Assembly (NCBI GenBank): GCA_945897465.1
Contig: CAMDFK010000023.1
Span: 1 to 60,556 of the forward strand
DNA length: 60,556 nucleotides
Origin: Limnohabitans sp. Rim8
GTDB taxonomy: Bacteria > Pseudomonadota > Gammaproteobacteria > Burkholderiales > Burkholderiaceae_C
Direction: 5' to 3'
Part shown: positions 46,912 to 54,993 of the stretch, piece by piece
How the letters are laid out: every line of letters starts with the position of its first letter
Position numbering within the stretch: position 1 is the stretch's first letter
Notes under the pieces: model-generated
Database searches by the model: none
What the model saw: only the letters and a program-made list of their open reading frames with translations
What the model was told of the DNA's origin: nothing
Position numbers and translations under genes: made by a program

Positions 46912-48498
46912 ATGCGCACCCTTACAACGCCACCCAACTCACCCGCAAGCCCTGACGCTGGCCTGGACGCGCAGCGCTGCTACCAAGCCATGGCAGACAA
47001 GGATGCGGCGTGGGACGGGCTTTTTTTCATCGGCGTGACCTCCACCGGTATTTATTGCCGCCCTGTTTGCCGGGTGAAACTGCCGCGCCAAGCCAACTGC
47101 CGCTTTTTTGAAACAGCCGCTCTGGCCGAGGCACATGGCTTCAGGCCCTGCCTGCGCTGCCGCCCGGAACTGGCCCCCGCTCGCCGATTTTGGTCCACCA
47201 CCGATGCCCAGGCGGTGCTGGCCGAATCCGCGGCCCAACAGCTGCAATCGGCCATTCAGCAAGGCCTCAAGCCGCCAAGCATGACGGCATTGGCGGCGCA
47301 ACTGGGCGTGAGCGACCGGCACCTTAGGCGCCTGTTTTTGCGCCATTGGCAGGTCTCGCCCCTGCAATACCTGCAAACCCAACGTCTGCTGCACGCCAAA
47401 CAGTGGCTGCAAGACAGCCCCCTGTCGGTGGCCCATGTGGCCCGTGCCAGTGGTTTTGGCTCAGCCAGGCGCCTGTACGCGGCATTTGCCCAGCATTACC
47501 AACTCAGCCCGGGGCAAGTTCGCACCACCAACCCACCGCTGCGCAAGGCCACCCAGACCGGCACCGCGCTGGTATTGCCCTACCGCCCGCCTTGTCAAAT
47601 CGCCACGCTTTGGCAGTTTCTGAGAGACCGCAGCTTGGGTGGCATGGAAAGCTGGGAGGGTCAAGGCCCGGACGCCGTGTTGCGCAGAACGGTGCGCTGG
47701 CCTCTTGCAAGCCAAGCCATCTCGGGGTGGCTGGAGGTCCGCTGGGACCGCACACAAGCCGTGGTGCACCTGCGGGTCAGCGCCTCGTTGGACCCCGTGT
47801 TGCCCCAGGTGGTGGCGCAGGTGCGTGACTGGCTCGACCTGGACGCCGAGCCCGCACGCATCGCACAGGTCATTGGGCGTGATTTTCCAGAGGCCCTGGG
47901 CCAACGTTTGCCCGGCTGCCTGGATGGTTTTGAGCTGGCCGTGCGGGCCATTTTGGGCCAGCAAATCAGCGTCAAAGCCGCCCGCACCCTGGGGCAAAGG
48001 CTGATCAACACCCTGGGTGAGCCCTGCACCACCCCCTGGCCCGAGCTGAACCGCACCTTCCCCAGCCCGACCACTCTGGCGCGAGAAGAAAACGCCGCAC
48101 GCATGGGCAGCCTGGGCTTGGTGCGGCAACGTCAAAAAGCCATCCAGGCCTTGGCACGGGAGGTCGAATCTGGCCACCTGGACCTCAGTCCCCAAGCCCA
48201 ACTGGAGCCCACCTTGCAGGCGCTCATGGCCTTGCCCGGCATCGGCCCGTGGACGGCCCACTACATCGCCATGCGAGTTCTGCGCTGGACAGACGCTTGG
48301 CCCGTGCAGGACGTGGCCTTGCAAACCGCCTTGGGCGTGCGTCAGCACCCACGCCCCACCCAAGCCCTGGAAGCCTTGGGCCAAGCCTGGCGGCCCTGCC
48401 GCAGCTATGCCCTGATCGCGGCTTGGCATCGCCTGGCGCCTCAACCAGAACCCTCCGATCACCCCGAGCTCCACGGCCACAACGCCCACACACCATGA
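46912..48498 (+). CDS. alkA: Ada-type regulatory domain fused to DNA-3-methyladenine glycosylase II
   Basis: A 528-residue fusion. Residues 20-90 form an Ada zinc domain with the four ligand cysteines C49, C53, C80 and C83, of which C49 is the methyl-phosphotriester acceptor. Residues 100-185 are an AraC-type helix-turn-helix (LGVSDRHLRRLFLRHW, SVAHVARASGFGSARRLYAAF). The rest is AlkA, with a QQISVKAARTLGQRL helix, the hairpin LPGIGPWTAHYIAM and catalytic Asp in AWPVQDVAL. It should sense methyl damage, activate transcription and excise 3-methyladenine. The ATG at 46912 or the GTG before it is the start. The ogt gene overlaps by 4 bases. Confidence 0.92.
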   Translation: MRTLTTPPNSPASPDAGLDAQRCYQAMADKDAAWDGLFFIGVTSTGIYCRPVCRVKLPRQANCRFFETAALAEAHGFRPCLRCRPELAPARRFWSTTDAQAVLAESAAQQLQSAIQQGLKPPSMTALAAQLGVSDRHLRRLFLRHWQVSPLQYLQTQRLLHAKQWLQDSPLSVAHVARASGFGSARRLYAAFAQHYQLSPGQVRTTNPPLRKATQTGTALVLPYRPPCQIATLWQFLRDRSLGGMESWEGQGPDAVLRRTVRWPLASQAISGWLEVRWDRTQAVVHLRVSASLDPVLPQVVAQVRDWLDLDAEPARIAQVIGRDFPEALGQRLPGCLDGFELAVRAILGQQISVKAARTLGQRLINTLGEPCTTPWPELNRTFPSPTTLAREENAARMGSLGLVRQRQKAIQALAREVESGHLDLSPQAQLEPTLQALMALPGIGPWTAHYIAMRVLRWTDAWPVQDVALQTALGVRQHPRPTQALEALGQAWRPCRSYALIAAWHRLAPQPEPSDHPELHGHNAHTP

Positions 48499-49025
48499 CA
48501 CCCATCCTGACCCAGATCTACAACAGCCCCTTGGGACCAATGACTCTGGCCGCTTCAGACCTGGGGCTGTGCGGTGTCTGGTTTGAAGGCCAGCGGCATG
48601 GCCCCAGCGTTGAACGCCTGCGCGGCTGGACAAGCGTGACCACACACCCGCTGCTGCAAGAGGCCAGCGCGCAATTGCAGGCCTATTTTGTCGGTGATCT
48701 GAACCGCTTTGATCTGCCCCTGGACCTGTCGGCAGGCACCCCATTCCAGCAATCTGTTTGGCAGGCTTTGCTGCACATCCCGTCTGGCCACAGCCAAAGT
48801 TATGGCGATCTGGCCCGGCAGCTGAACAAGCCCAAGGCAGTCCGGGCGGTGGGTGCTGCCGTGGGGCGCAACCCGGTGAGTATCATCGTGCCCTGTCACC
48901 GCATCTTGGGCGGTGGTGGTCAACTCACGGGCTATGCAGGCGGGCTGTGGCGCAAACAGGCGCTGCTCCAACTGGAAGGCCTCCCCATCGCCTTGCCCTT
49001 CTCTGACTCCCTCTTTCCCAAATGA
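48495..49025 (+). CDS. ogt: Methylated-DNA-protein-cysteine S-methyltransferase
   Basis: A 176-residue suicide repair protein that takes the methyl group from O6-methylguanine onto its own cysteine. GTPFQQSVWQALLHIPSGHS and the active-site IIVPCHRIL with the acceptor cysteine are clear, and GLWRKQALLQLEG closes the domain. The ATG at 48495 overlaps the alkA stop (ATGA), and the gene itself overlaps the next start by 4 bases. In many bacteria this domain is fused to the Ada regulator; here it is a separate protein. Confidence 0.95.
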   Translation: MTPILTQIYNSPLGPMTLAASDLGLCGVWFEGQRHGPSVERLRGWTSVTTHPLLQEASAQLQAYFVGDLNRFDLPLDLSAGTPFQQSVWQALLHIPSGHSQSYGDLARQLNKPKAVRAVGAAVGRNPVSIIVPCHRILGGGGQLTGYAGGLWRKQALLQLEGLPIALPFSDSLFPK

Positions 49026-49917
49026 CCACTTCTCACTCCAAAGGCTGGCTGGCCGATTTTCTGATCCTGGCCGCCATTTGGGGTTCGTCCTTTTTGTTCA
49101 TGCGCTTGGCCGCTGTGGAGTTGGGGCCGCTGCCCACGGCCGCCATCCGGGTGGCGATTGCAGCGACTTTTTTGCTGCCCATCATGCTGGCCAAAGGCCA
49201 CTGGGGCGAGTTGCGCCAGCACTGGAAGCCGGTGCTCTTTGTTGGGGCGCTCAACAGCGGCATCCCGTTTGCCTTGTATTCGTTTGCGGTGCTGCACATC
49301 TCTACCGGCTTTTCCTCCATCTTGAACGCCACAGTGCCCTTGTTTGGCGCAGTCGTCGCTTGGCTTTGGCTGGGGGACAAGCCCACCGTGTCGCGCACAG
49401 TGGGTCTGGCCATTGGCTTTGGTGGCGTGGTGCTGCTGGCAGGTGGGCAAGCCAGCTTCAAGCCCAACGACTCGGGCATCGCCCCAGCTTGGGCGGTGGC
49501 CGCTTGCCTGGCCGCGACCACCTGTTATGCCTTCGCCGCGAGTTTCACCAAAAAACACATCCCCAGCCTGCCGCCGCTGGTCACCGCCACAGGCAGCCAG
49601 ATCGGGGCCACCCTGGTCTTGGTCTTGCCCGCGCTGTGGTATCGCCCCGATCACTGGCCCAGCACCTCGGTCTGGTGGTCCTTGCTGGTGGTAGGGGTGC
49701 TGTGCACAGGCGTGGCCTACATCCTGTACTTCAAGCTGATCGAGAACTCCGGACCCGCAAGGGCGCTGACGGTCACTTTTTGGTGCCGGTGTTTGCCATC
49801 GTTTACGGTGTGCTGTTTTTGGGCGAGAGCGTGACGGCCTGGATGCTGCTATGCGGCGCGGTAATTCTCACGGGTACGGCCCTGTCCAGTGGTCTGGTCA
49901 AGCTGCCGGGGCGGTGA
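49022..49917 (+). pseudogene. DMT (EamA) family transporter, frameshifted near the C-terminus
   Basis: The first frame gives ten hydrophobic segments of an EamA exporter (ending GPARALTVTF) and then runs into WCRCLPSFTVCCFWARA and a stop at 49834. The correct continuation, LVPVFAIVYGVLFLGESVTAWMLL..., is in the next frame and ends at 49917. The switch is at a run of five T's (49777-49781); six T's would restore the protein. It is either a real single-base loss or a sequencing error. About 28 residues with the last helix are affected. Coupled to ogt by a 4-base overlap. Confidence 0.85.
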
Positions 49918-50950
49918 CTCGCGGGTGAATGTGCACCCGCTGCTCACGCTGGACCACATCCCTGGCCCTGAGCTGCCCGCAGCCCCCATCCACGTCCTGC
50001 CCCGCTGACTGCCGCAGCTTGGTCAACACCCCTCGCTGGTGCAAGGTGCGGGCGATTTCGGCGGCACGCTCCCAGCTGGGGCGGGCATAGGGCAAATCGG
50101 GCACCGCGTTGTAGGGAATCATGTTCATCAGCGCGTATTTGCCCTTGAGCAAGCGCACGATGCCGTCGATTTCTTCGGCACTGTCGTTCACGCCCTCGAT
50201 CAGCGTCCACTGGTACTGGATCGGGTAGCCCGTCGCACGGGCATAGACCTCGCCCGCCTCGACCAAATCTAGTGGATCAAAGCGCGGGGCACGCGGTAAC
50301 AGTTGCGCACGCAAGTCCGCCCGCGTGGTGTGCAGTGACAGCGCCAGTGCGGGTTTGACGCGGCCCTGCGGCAAGCGCTCGAACACCCGCGCATCGCCCA
50401 CGGTGGAGAACACCAAATTCTTGTGCCCAATGTTGCCCACCGTGCCCAGCAGGTCGATGGCTTCCATGACGGCGTCGAGGTTGTGCGCGGGCTCGCCCAT
50501 GCCCATGAACACCACTTTTTTGACCGGCCTGAGCGTGCGGGCCAAGGCCACTTGCGCCACGATCTCTGCGCTGCCCAACTGCCGAATCAAACCTTCGCGC
50601 CCGGTCATGCAAAACACGCAACCTACGGCGCAACCCACCTGGGACGACACACACAGACCATCACGCGGCAAGAGCACACTTTCCACCGTCTGACCGTCTT
50701 GCAGGCCCACCAACAAACGGGCCGAGCCGTCTTGGCCCGGGTGCTGCTCGCGCAGCATGACCAGGCCGCTCAGTGTTTGGGTGAGCGCTGGCAAGGCCTC
50801 GCGCACGGCAGTGGGCATGAAGCTCTCCAGCGGTCTGCGGCCACTGTCCTGTGGCTTGGCTTGGGCCCACAGGCGCAGCACGCGCTGTTCGTGCCGCTCG
50901 TTGGCCCCCAAAGCACGCAAGTGGTCGCGGATGTCCTGAACGCTGTGCAT
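49898..50950 (-). CDS. RlmN/Cfr-like radical SAM RNA methyltransferase
   Basis: A 350-residue radical SAM enzyme. The cluster ligands are C107, C111 and C114 (CAVGCVFC), and the two extra cysteines needed for methyl transfer in RlmN and Cfr are present as C100 (LCVSSQVG) and C324 (VDGGCGQL). MGMGEPAHN and ALALSLHTT also match. It should methylate C2 of an adenosine in 23S rRNA or tRNA. The N-terminal domain is shorter than in RlmN, and the RlmN gene of betaproteobacteria usually sits by ndk and pilF, so this is probably a paralogue. The 3' end overlaps the convergent transporter by 20 bases. ATG 50950 is used. Confidence 0.85.
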   Translation of the reverse strand: MHSVQDIRDHLRALGANERHEQRVLRLWAQAKPQDSGRRPLESFMPTAVREALPALTQTLSGLVMLREQHPGQDGSARLLVGLQDGQTVESVLLPRDGLCVSSQVGCAVGCVFCMTGREGLIRQLGSAEIVAQVALARTLRPVKKVVFMGMGEPAHNLDAVMEAIDLLGTVGNIGHKNLVFSTVGDARVFERLPQGRVKPALALSLHTTRADLRAQLLPRAPRFDPLDLVEAGEVYARATGYPIQYQWTLIEGVNDSAEEIDGIVRLLKGKYALMNMIPYNAVPDLPYARPSWERAAEIARTLHQRGVLTKLRQSAGQDVDGGCGQLRARDVVQREQRVHIHPRVTAPAA

Positions 50951-50969
50951 CGGCTTCAAAAATGGGGTT

Positions 50970-51191
50970 TCAGTAATGGGGCGGAATTTCGTCACGCAGG
51001 TTGCGCATCTCAGCACTGCCGCCAGATTCGGGCAGGCGATCCCGCATCTGGCGCAGCTCTTGAATCAGCGCGTCAATTTGCTGCTGCTGGCGGTACACCT
51101 GTGCATTGAGCTGGTCCAGCAGGTCTTCGGTGAAGCCCGCCTTGATTTCCAAGTCAACCAAGCGGTTTTCAATCGGGGTGGGAATGTTCAT
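50970..51191 (-). CDS. slyX: SlyX family protein
   Basis: A 73-residue protein that is one long coiled coil: LVDLEIKAGFTEDLLDQLNAQVY with heptad-spaced hydrophobics, then a Q-rich stretch, and the conserved C-terminal RDEIPPHY. The ending PPHY is the SlyX hallmark. Function is unknown beyond linkage to FKBP-type isomerases in enterobacteria. It lies 19 bases upstream of the RlmN-like gene, so the two may share a transcript. Confidence 0.9.
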   Translation of the reverse strand: MNIPTPIENRLVDLEIKAGFTEDLLDQLNAQVYRQQQQIDALIQELRQMRDRLPESGGSAEMRNLRDEIPPHY

Positions 51192-51233
51192 GGGTTGTAT
51201 TGGACATGATTTTGAAACCCCTGAAAAAAGTCA

Positions 51234-51323
51234 GATCGCCACGCTTCGCTCGCGATGACGTATCACCTTGTGCAGGCGGTGACGTTTTGAATGTCATTGC
51301 GAGCGAAGCGCGGCAATCTATGG
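51234..51323. repeat. Interspersed repeat pair between slyX and metK
   Basis: An inverted copy (51234-51260, CGCTTCGCTCGCGATGACG within) and a direct copy (51293-51323, GTCATTGCGAGCGAAGCGCG within) face each other across 32 bases and could form a stem of about 25 pairs. Same family as at 18754, 20242 and 25916. Confidence 0.85.
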
Positions 51324-51361
51324 ATACCCGAGTGCCCCATGAACCCATTTTGCGCGTTGGA

Positions 51362-51367
51362 TATAAT
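51362..51367 (+). promoter_or_regulatory. metK -10 box
   Basis: A perfect TATAAT. Transcription would start near 51374, so the riboswitch-like pseudoknot would begin at the very 5' end of the RNA. No convincing -35 hexamer was found. Confidence 0.6.
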
Positions 51368-51373
51368 TGACTC

Positions 51374-51430
51374 ATCGCCGAGTTATCTGAACTACTTGCA
51401 GGGCGATTCATAAAACCTGCTAAAGCGTTC
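51374..51430 (+). ncRNA. SAM-II-like riboswitch aptamer in the metK leader
   Basis: The RNA can form an H-type pseudoknot. P1 pairs TCGCC (51375-51379) with GGCGA (51402-51406). P2b pairs GCAG (51398-51401) with CTGC (51417-51420). P2a pairs GAAC (51389-51392) with GTTC (51427-51430). Between P2a and P2b lie TACTT and TAAAGC. The order P1, loop, P2a, internal loop, P2b, A-rich loop with ATAAAA, then GCTAAA is that of SAM-II, whose ligand site uses the conserved GCUAAA. SAM-II is best known in alphaproteobacteria. It lies directly upstream of the SAM synthase gene. All three helices are perfect by eye; no folding or covariance run was made. Confidence 0.6.
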
Positions 51431-51433
51431 GCC

Positions 51434-51494
51434 AGGCTCCGGGTTATCAGGGTCGGCAACGCCGACAAACCCCTGAAACCTTAGGAGCTTTTTT
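51434..51494 (+). terminator. Expression-platform hairpin holding the metK ribosome-binding site
   Basis: A long hairpin: GCTCC (51436-51440) with GGAGC (51484-51488), GGTT with AACC, TCAGGG with CCCTGA, and TCGGC with GCCGA around an AAC loop. The 3' arm ends in six T's (51489-51494), just before the metK ATG. GGAGC is the Shine-Dalgarno of metK, so the same stem would both terminate transcription and hide the ribosome site. Confidence 0.7.
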
Positions 51495-51495
51495 C

Positions 51496-52677
51496 ATGTC
51501 CAGCAATTTCCTCTTCACTTCGGAGTCCGTCTCTGAGGGTCATCCCGACAAGGTCGCCGACCAGATCTCTGACGCGATCCTCGACGCCATCTTCACGCAA
51601 GACCCCCGCAGCCGCGTGGCCGCCGAAACCCTGACCAACACCGGTTTGGTCGTTTTGGCGGGTGAGATCACCACCAACGCGCATGTTGACTACATCCAGG
51701 TCGCCCGCGACACCATCAAGCGCATCGGCTACGACAACACCGACTACGGCATCGACTACAAAGGCTGCGCGGTCATGGTTTGCTACGACAAGCAATCCAA
51801 CGACATCGCCCAAGGCGTGGACCACGCTTCTGACGACCACCTGAACATCGGCGCGGGCGACCAAGGCCTGATGTTCGGTTATGCCTGCAGCGAAACCCCT
51901 GAGCTGATGCCCGCCCCCATCTATTACGCCCACCGTTTGGTCGAGCGCCAGGCCCAGCTGCGCAAAGATGGCCGCCTGCCCTTCTTGCGCCCTGACGCCA
52001 AGAGCCAGGTGACCATGCGTTATGTGGACGGCAAGCCCCACAGCATCGACACCGTGGTGCTCTCTACACAACACAGCCCCGACCAGTCCGAAACCTCGAC
52101 CAAGATGAAGGCCAGCTTCACCGAAGCCATCATCGAAGAGATCATCAAGCCCGTGCTGCCCAAAGAGTGGCTGCAAGACACCAAGTACCTGATCAACCCC
52201 ACAGGCCGCTTCGTCATCGGCGGCCCCCAGGGTGATTGCGGTTTGACGGGCCGCAAGATCATCGTGGACACCTACGGCGGCGCATGCCCCCACGGTGGTG
52301 GCGCGTTTTCGGGTAAGGACCCTTCCAAGGTGGACCGCTCTGCTGCTTATGCCGCACGCTATGTGGCCAAAAACATTGTGGCCGCAGGCTTGGCCACCAA
52401 GTGCCAAATCCAAGTGGCTTACGCCATCGGCGTGGCACGCCCCATGAACATCACGGTGAACACCGAAGGCACAGGCGTGATCTCTGACGATAAGTTGGCC
52501 GCTTTGGTCGCCGAGCACTTTGATCTGCGCCCCAAAGGCATCATCCAGATGCTCGACTTGCTGCGCCCCATCTACAGCAAGACCGCCGCGTATGGTCACT
52601 TTGGTCGCGACGAGCCCGACTTCACTTGGGAGCGCACCGACCGCGCTGCCGCTTTGAAGGCCGCTGCAGGCCTGTAA
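51496..52677 (+). CDS. metK: S-adenosylmethionine synthase
   Basis: A 393-residue enzyme that makes SAM from methionine and ATP. It begins [23 protein letters not shown] (1-23), with the ATP loop SEGHPDK, and shows [12 protein letters not shown], the later [20 protein letters not shown] and [16 protein letters not shown], all highly conserved. It is a single-gene unit with an AGGAG 8 bases upstream, a structured leader and a strong terminator at 52702. Feedback by SAM through that leader would close the loop on its own product. Confidence 0.98.
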   Translation: MSSNFLFTSESVSEGHPDKVADQISDAILDAIFTQDPRSRVAAETLTNTGLVVLAGEITTNAHVDYIQVARDTIKRIGYDNTDYGIDYKGCAVMVCYDKQSNDIAQGVDHASDDHLNIGAGDQGLMFGYACSETPELMPAPIYYAHRLVERQAQLRKDGRLPFLRPDAKSQVTMRYVDGKPHSIDTVVLSTQHSPDQSETSTKMKASFTEAIIEEIIKPVLPKEWLQDTKYLINPTGRFVIGGPQGDCGLTGRKIIVDTYGGACPHGGGAFSGKDPSKVDRSAAYAARYVAKNIVAAGLATKCQIQVAYAIGVARPMNITVNTEGTGVISDDKLAALVAEHFDLRPKGIIQMLDLLRPIYSKTAAYGHFGRDEPDFTWERTDRAAALKAAAGL

Positions 52678-52701
52678 GCCACCCAGCTTTGGGCTGACCC
52701 G

Positions 52702-52731
52702 ACCGCTCAACATCTGTTGAGCGGTTTTTTT
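52702..52731 (+). terminator. Terminator of metK
   Basis: An 11-bp perfect stem, ACCGCTCAACA with TGTTGAGCGGT and a 2-base centre, followed by a T run through 52731. It starts 25 bases after the metK stop and reaches the convergent amidase gene end. Confidence 0.92.
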
Positions 52732-54214
52732 ACGCCTGTGAATCCTTGCTCACATGCACCTGAGGCACGCGCCCCGCGTGCCACTGCCCGCCCAAGGCGC
52801 GTTCGATCTGAGAAGCCAATTGCAACAACAGGCCGTCGTTGGCCTGTTTGGCCTGCGCATGGATGCCCAAGGGCAAACCGTTTTCTTGCCAAGCCATGGG
52901 CATGGAAATGCCCGGCATGCCGCACAGATTGGTCAGCGGGGTATAGGCAAAGTTGCACCACAGGTGGTTGAACCAATCGAGCACCGACGGGTTGTCGCTG
53001 GTCGTCAAATATTCCACCGTGCCAATTTTGGGTGTAGGCAAAGCGGTGATGGGCGTGAGGATGATGTCCCAGTCTTCAAAGAACTGACCAAACGCCCGCG
53101 AGGTGGTGTTAAATACCGCCTGCATACGGGCCCGCTCGGTGAAGCTGGTGTTCAGGCCCATCTCCCAGATCTTGATGTTGATCGGCTCCACCAAGTCCGC
53201 TGGTGGGCGCGTCAGACCCCGCGGGGTCAACAAGTTGGAAATCGTCTGCGCGAAGTTGCTGATGTAGCAAGTGGTTTGCGCATCAAACGCAGCCCGGAAA
53301 TCCACCTCGGGCAAGGCCCAGTCCACCTGGTGGCCCAATCCCTCCAGAAAGCGCCCCACCCGCTCCAGCTCAGCCACAAAATGCGGCACGGCCCGAAAGT
53401 CGCCCCACTCGTGCGATAGCGCAATGCGCAAGCGCGGCGGATCTCGCCCGATCAACTGGCTGTAAGGCTCTGCGGGCATCCAATACGGCATGAACTCGCC
53501 CGGCGCACCACCCCGGCAATGGTCCACAAAAGCGGCCGTGTCACGCACTGTGCGACTTTGGCAGCCCTGCGTGGAGACCAGCCCGGTCAGGTCCGACGCA
53601 GCAGGCGCGATCGAGAACACCCCGCGTGAAGGTTTTAAGCCGATGTTGCCGTTGGCCCCGGCCGGGATGCGGATGGAGCCGCCGCCGTCGGTGGCGTGCG
53701 AAAGCGGCAACACGCCCGCAGCCAATGCCACGGCTGTACCGGCGGACGAGCCGTAGCTGGTGTACTCGGGGTTCCAGGGGTTGCGGGTCACATACACCGC
53801 CGGGTTTTCGGCCGAGCTGCACACCCCAAACTCGGGTGTGGTGGTGCGGCCGATGATGTTCAGGCCAGCACGGCGCATTTGTCCAGTGAGGAAAGTGTCT
53901 GCCGTGGCGCGGTTGCCGCACATCATCAAGGAGCCCATCTCCTGCAGGCGCCCCTTAAGGGTTGGCCCCAAGTCCTTCATGAAAAAAGGCACCCCTGCAA
54001 ATGGCCCCTCAGGGTTCAGTCCATCTTTGAGCGGGTCGGCCAACACATCGTCAAACACCTCGACCACCGCCTGCACCGCCGGATTGATCAGGGCCACCCC
54101 GGTCGCAGCCTGCTGGGCCAGCTCGGCAGGGGACACATCGCCCCGCCGCACGCATTCGGCCAAGCCCACTGCGTCATGTTGCACCCACTCTTGCCAAGTC
54201 ATTGCCAAAGTCAT
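52730..54214 (-). CDS. Amidase (amidase signature family)
   Basis: A 494-residue amidase. The Ser-Ser-Lys triad is visible: the Lys in FFMKDLG, a Ser in the DGGGSIRIPA loop and the nucleophile Ser in GSSAGTAVALAAG. Members hydrolyse amides, including nylon oligomers and aryl amides, or act in GatA; no gatB or gatC is nearby, so a metabolic amidase is more likely. The start is uncertain among ATGs at 54223, 54214 and 54202; AAGG lies 9 bases before 54214. The terminator of metK overlaps its stop by 2 bases. Confidence 0.88.
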   Translation of the reverse strand: MTLAMTWQEWVQHDAVGLAECVRRGDVSPAELAQQAATGVALINPAVQAVVEVFDDVLADPLKDGLNPEGPFAGVPFFMKDLGPTLKGRLQEMGSLMMCGNRATADTFLTGQMRRAGLNIIGRTTTPEFGVCSSAENPAVYVTRNPWNPEYTSYGSSAGTAVALAAGVLPLSHATDGGGSIRIPAGANGNIGLKPSRGVFSIAPAASDLTGLVSTQGCQSRTVRDTAAFVDHCRGGAPGEFMPYWMPAEPYSQLIGRDPPRLRIALSHEWGDFRAVPHFVAELERVGRFLEGLGHQVDWALPEVDFRAAFDAQTTCYISNFAQTISNLLTPRGLTRPPADLVEPINIKIWEMGLNTSFTERARMQAVFNTTSRAFGQFFEDWDIILTPITALPTPKIGTVEYLTTSDNPSVLDWFNHLWCNFAYTPLTNLCGMPGISMPMAWQENGLPLGIHAQAKQANDGLLLQLASQIERALGGQWHAGRVPQVHVSKDSQA

Positions 54215-54357
54215 CGCCACCATCCTTGCTCTTGCATCTGTGTATTTCACGCCAAAGTCTGAACGCGCCCGTTCACAGTTCAAATCATTTTGCAGCGCTT
54301 GATAAAACACTCATGTACCGAAGGCGACCTGTGATTTGAGTCCCCCAAAAGGCGAAA

Positions 54358-54385
54358 AAAAACCAACCCCGAAGGGTTGGTTTTT
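54358..54385 (-). terminator. Terminator, probably the original ssrA terminator left outside the islet
   Basis: AAAAACCAACCC and GGGTTGGTTTTT make a perfect 12-bp stem with a CGAA loop, A and T rich on both sides. It lies 8 bases beyond the displaced copy of the ssrA 3' end at 54393, as an ssrA terminator would before the islet came in. It may also serve the amidase side. Confidence 0.78.
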
Positions 54386-54392
54386 CCTTTAT

Positions 54393-54414
54393 TGGTGGAG
54401 CTGGGGGGATTTGA
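54393..54414. repeat. Displaced ssrA 3'-end copy (left attachment-type repeat)
   Basis: Twenty-two bases identical to the tmRNA 3' end (56375-56396), beginning TGGTGGAGCTGG. Outside this identity the two sites diverge at once. A direct repeat of a tRNA or tmRNA 3' end is the classical footprint of a tyrosine-recombinase integration. Confidence 0.85.
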
Positions 54415-54582
54415 GATTTCCAATATAAATTAAATTTCGCCCCATTTTTCGCCCTTATTCTTGAGTTCCCCCTGTTTTTGTGAATGATGGCTGGTTTGAG
54501 TTGAGTCCTCGGTAACCCTCTTCCTGGTCAGTTGTCGATAGCAGTCGACGCTATTTACGGCTGATGCACGACAACTCATCAA

Positions 54583-54993
54583 TCACTGGGCTGTTTGAAC
54601 CCAGTTCTCAACTTCAAGCGCAGGCACCCGTGCGATCTCCCCCATGTTGTTCGTCACCAGCACTAGGCCCTCGCTGCGAGCGTGCGCTGCAATGTGCATG
54701 TCGTTCACACCGATAGGCTGGCCGTGTTTTTCCAAGGCGGCGCGAATGGCGCCGTAATGCTGCGCGGCCTTGGGGCCATAGGGCAAAACTTGTAGGCGAC
54801 TGCAAAAGTCTTCGATGGCCGCCAGGTTCTCGCTCACGCGACTGCTTTTCTCCGCACCGTGCAAGAGTTCGGCGAGGGTGATGGAGGAAATGGCCATGCG
54901 GCTGGCGTTGGCGTTGAAACTGGCAAGCACCTCGACGGGCCGCCGCTTCAACACGTAGATGACGATGTTGGTGTCCAGCAGGTATCGCAGCAT
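54583..54993 (-). CDS. VapC family PIN-domain toxin
   Basis: A 136-residue ribonuclease toxin. The PIN acidic residues are in LLDTNIVIYV (Asp7), TLAELLHG (Glu) and NDMHIAAHA (Asp); the fourth position is VTNN, common in VapC. It likely cleaves tRNA or rRNA when free of its antitoxin. The A of its ATG at 54993 is the last base of the antitoxin stop codon (TGATG), so translation is coupled. It is the last gene of the islet before the displaced ssrA copy. Confidence 0.93.
   Translation of the reverse strand: MLRYLLDTNIVIYVLKRRPVEVLASFNANASRMAISSITLAELLHGAEKSSRVSENLAAIEDFCSRLQVLPYGPKAAQHYGAIRAALEKHGQPIGVNDMHIAAHARSEGLVLVTNNMGEIARVPALEVENWVQTAQ

Noticed and set aside
51374-51445. SAH riboswitch in the metK leader
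   Set aside because: A CCAGGCTC-like string is present, but the GAGGAGCGCTGCAA core of SAH riboswitches and its pairing are missing; the SAM-II-type fold explains the sequence better.
54415-54582. Integrase remnant next to the left repeat
   Set aside because: AT-rich with TTTTTCGCCC-like direct repeats that could be integrase arm sites, but no tyrosine-recombinase residues can be read in any frame.
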